From: Candidatus Giovannonibacteria bacterium
GTDB lineage: Bacteria > Patescibacteriota > Minisyncoccia > JACPKW01 > UBA11713
Direction of reading: 5' to 3'
Length of the DNA stretch: 55,735 nucleotides
Assembly: GCA_016186825.1 (NCBI GenBank)
Contig: JACPKW010000007.1
Span: 1 to 55,735 of the forward strand
Shown: positions 53,101 through 55,735 of the stretch, one piece after another
How the letters are laid out: each line of letters begins with the position of its first letter
Position numbering within the stretch: position 1 is the first letter of the stretch
Position numbers and translations under genes: made by a program
The notes under the pieces: generated by a model
The model's input: only the letters and a program-made list of their open reading frames with translations
Database searches by the model: none
What the model was told of the DNA's origin: nothing

Positions 53101-55286
53101 CCTAAATTATATAATCTTTTAATTTCGTCTGCTGGCAGCGCACGATTGTAAATTCTTACATCGTCGATTTTTCCCAGCATAGGATTAGGATAGGTTGTAT
53201 TTAAATAGCCGATTCTATAATTTTGCGTGCCTGAAGAAATCGAATTAAACCATTTTCCAGCGTTCGATCCGGCTACTACAGTTGATGACTGTAAGACCCC
53301 ATCTATATAAAACTTCCATATAGAACCGTCGCTGGTAAGTGACACGTAATACCAAATTCCTGGCGATAATATTTTGTCCACCTGTACATTATCATTGAAA
53401 TCAGGATCATCATAAGCTTGAACGTAAAGTTTCCCGGTATTTCCGGCCTGAACATTAACGCCAAATGCGAAAATTTTATTGTCATCACCAGAAGTTGTAG
53501 AAATTAAAATTTCTCTATAATCCGCGTTTGTGGTCGGTTTAATCCATGCAGTAATTGTGCCATTTGTGTCAGTGTCGCGTATGTCATTTCCTATATCGAC
53601 ATAGTCGTTATTCCCGTCAAACGAGAGGGCTTTGCCCATTTTTCCCGTTGGGCCGTCCACCCAGGAGGCGAATTTGTCCATTCCAGTGAGCGTTCCCGTA
53701 TTATTATTTCCTGATAAGTCGAATGCTTTCAGTCCTTCAGAGCCAACGTCAAAATTCCAATAGCCGACAAGGCCTTGGTTTATTGGAACAGAAAATTTCG
53801 ATTTCTGCGTTTTATATAATCTTTCAATCTCGCTCGCCGAAAGTGCTCTATTATATATCCTTACATCGTCAATGGAGCCGGGGAAAGGCAGCATGCTAGT
53901 AGAATAACTGCGGCGACCAATATTCAAATTAGCAGCAGTCGCTTGCATAGTTTGTGGAAAATCAGCAGCAGAAATTGCGGCGTCGTATGTGGCGTTTTTA
54001 TCAATTGCATTAACATAAATTTCAAATTTGTTTCCAATTCGTTGCCCCAGAATGTGTTGCCACACGTTCGCTTGCACAGCAGCAGTCGCCTTGTAAACGG
54101 TATTTTGAGCGGCAGGGTTATCTGGCCCATAAAATAACTGCATATAACTGTCGCCATTGCTAGCTATACTGAAAGTGAGCTGCCTCCCATTCACGTCGTC
54201 GTCTTTTCCAATAATAAATCCCGTTGTTGCTAGTGTAGGTTTTATCCATGCAGAAAAAGCATAATTACCTGAACCAAAATCTACAACCGAGGTGTCACCC
54301 AAATCCACATAATCATCCGTCCCGTCAAACGAGAGGGCTTGGCCGCGGCCGGTTGGGCCATCAACCCACGCAGTCGCGGTGTTCATGCTTGTAAGCGTCC
54401 CAGTGTTTGCGTTGCCAGAGCGGTCATATGCTTTATCTCTCCCCTTTCCTGTATTGAAATCCCAATAGCCGACAAGGCCGTGTCCTAAACTATTTTGATT
54501 TGAAGCAACTTTCGATTTTGTAGTTTTATATAATCTCTCAACTTCTCTTTCCGAAAGCACTCTATTATATATCCTTACATCGTCAATGGAGCCGGAAGCC
54601 ACTTGGATAAACGCTTCGCTGTCATAAGAATAACCTCCGATATATAGACCAAAGTCAGAGGCACCGGAGCCATTGCTGTTTGCGGTTGTAGTTATTAATG
54701 CGCCATCTGTAAATCTTCGTACATTAGTGCCGTCCCAAGAAAAGACCATGTGATACCAGGTATTGGCGATTGGTGAAAATGACCCCATGTCTGTTGCTAG
54801 GTTGTTTAGATGAAAATAAAGTTTGCCATCAGTATAATGATAACCGCCGTATAAAGCGGTCGAAACCGCTGAGCTTGACTTACTAATCAAGCCTTTATAG
54901 ACTCCTGGGGCGCCTGAATAATCCGGTCGCCACCAAAATGAAATTGTTCCAGTGGTTAAATTGTCTAAAGATGCATTGTCAGCTATTCTCACATAATCAT
55001 CCGTCCCGTCAAACGAGAGAGCTTGGCCACGGCCGGTTGGGCCGTCCACCCAAGCAATCGCAGTGTTCATACCTGTAAGGGTTCCCGTATTATTGTTGCC
55101 AGAGCGATCATAAGTTTTGTTTGTATTAACGCCGGTTTCCATGTCCCAGTAGCCAACAAGGCCGACGTTGAGAGGAGGACGGAGGATAGTTGCTGCCCTG
55201 GCATTGCTCTGCCAAAGAAAAAAGAAAAGTGCGGCAACTAAAATTTTCAATTTCCAATTTTCAATTTTCAGTGAATTTACAAACAT
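53094..55286 (-). CDS. Secreted protein with three LamG modules
   Basis: Signal peptide ILVAALFFFLWQSNARA; three modules GLVGYWDMETG/GLVGYWDFNTG/GLVGYWNFDVG ... SIDDVRIYNR. Confidence 0.9.
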   Translation of the reverse strand: MFVNSLKIENWKLKILVAALFFFLWQSNARAATILRPPLNVGLVGYWDMETGVNTNKTYDRSGNNNTGTLTGMNTAIAWVDGPTGRGQALSFDGTDDYVRIADNASLDNLTTGTISFWWRPDYSGAPGVYKGLISKSSSAVSTALYGGYHYTDGKLYFHLNNLATDMGSFSPIANTWYHMVFSWDGTNVRRFTDGALITTTANSNGSGASDFGLYIGGYSYDSEAFIQVASGSIDDVRIYNRVLSEREVERLYKTTKSKVASNQNSLGHGLVGYWDFNTGKGRDKAYDRSGNANTGTLTSMNTATAWVDGPTGRGQALSFDGTDDYVDLGDTSVVDFGSGNYAFSAWIKPTLATTGFIIGKDDDVNGRQLTFSIASNGDSYMQLFYGPDNPAAQNTVYKATAAVQANVWQHILGQRIGNKFEIYVNAIDKNATYDAAISAADFPQTMQATAANLNIGRRSYSTSMLPFPGSIDDVRIYNRALSASEIERLYKTQKSKFSVPINQGLVGYWNFDVGSEGLKAFDLSGNNNTGTLTGMDKFASWVDGPTGKMGKALSFDGNNDYVDIGNDIRDTDTNGTITAWIKPTTNADYREILISTTSGDDNKIFAFGVNVQAGNTGKLYVQAYDDPDFNDNVQVDKILSPGIWYYVSLTSDGSIWKFYIDGVLQSSTVVAGSNAGKWFNSISSGTQNYRIGYLNTTYPNPMLGKIDDVRIYNRALPADEIKRLYNLGR
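54313..54345 (-). repeat. LamG conserved DNA block, copy 4 (second gene)
   Basis: tcatccgtcccgtcaaacgagagggcttggccg. Confidence 0.9.
54997..55029 (-). repeat. LamG conserved DNA block, copy 5 (second gene)
   Basis: tcatccgtcccgtcaaacgagagagcttggcca. Confidence 0.9.
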
Positions 55287-55298
55287 AAAAAGTAATTT

Positions 55299-55670
55299 TC
55301 AAACATGATTTCTCGCTGACGAAGCGATTTTTTGGAATATTAAAGTTAATTCTTGGCATTCTTGCCATAATTTATTGATATCAATATTTTTATCGGGCAC
55401 ACAGATAATAAGCATACGCAGCCAATGCTTAGTTTCTTGGGCTTCTTTTTTACATATAAATATTTTGTTGATGAAATCTTTTTTAGAACTTGCGCCGTTT
55501 GCTTCCATGTAATTTGCACCGATACTTGTAGCAGATCTGATTAACTGGTTAATGATCGGCTTAGCGATTGAATCTTGTCTCATATTTTTGCACAACTGAA
55601 TAACATTCTCACCGAATTTCGCAGTTCGCTCTTCAAGGTCATATTTATTGTTGTTTGAAAATTCTGTCAT
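55299..55670 (-). CDS. Four-helix-bundle protein (23S rRNA IVS / S23 family)
   Basis: DLEERTAKFGENVIQLCKNM...LIRSATSIGANYMEANGASSKKDFINKIFICKKEAQETKHWLRML. Confidence 0.9.
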   Translation of the reverse strand: MTEFSNNNKYDLEERTAKFGENVIQLCKNMRQDSIAKPIINQLIRSATSIGANYMEANGASSKKDFINKIFICKKEAQETKHWLRMLIICVPDKNIDINKLWQECQELTLIFQKIASSARNHV

Positions 55671-55735
55671 TAAAATTTATTGAAAATTAGAAATTGTAAA
55701 ATTGAAAATTATTGTATTCGTATTGTTTCCATCAC

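Noticed and set aside
50263-55286. Regularly recurring near-identical ~33 bp blocks, superficially CRISPR-like
   Set aside because: Spacing is 0.7-1.1 kb and all copies are in-frame coding (GQALSFDGTDD) within LamG modules; no array, no cas genes

Overview
This 55.7 kb window is a densely packed bacterial chromosome segment. Gene content and style suggest a Candidate Phyla Radiation / Parcubacteria-like genome, but that lineage is inferred, not computed. UGA is used as a stop (lysS, mreC, the PEGA gene), consistent with code 11.

Most of the window is core housekeeping: frr, rseP, proS, mreBCD-mrdA, greA, lysS, mraZ-rsmH-ftsL-ftsI-murF, tRNA-Glu(CUC), rmuC, rplU, recR, dnaB, cysS, corA, ctpA, rplI, rpmA, a xer-type recombinase, an EnvC-like protein, gltX, murG-ftsW-murD-mraY, a holB-like gene, a second mreB, murA, murC, priA-like, def and fmt. 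The right-hand ~6 kb is accessory: a REP-associated tyrosine transposase with its own REP palindromes, two multi-LamG surface proteins and a four-helix-bundle protein.

The signals most worth a second look are:
(i) a tRNA-Glu gene enclosed in a 17 bp + 7 bp inverted repeat, nested inside a larger tRNA-like frame (matching outer acceptor strands and an orphan T-arm);
(ii) a dispersed CTAACGGG motif sitting on start codons, twice as an inverted pair ~100 bp across;
(iii) REP palindromes around and inside the RAYT ORF;
(iv) LamG modules with conserved DNA blocks flanking divergent cores, one module carrying a nested DNRLRE domain;
(v) a PriA-like protein without a recognisable Walker A.
All calls come from reading the sequence and the supplied ORF translations; no searches or folding programs were run.
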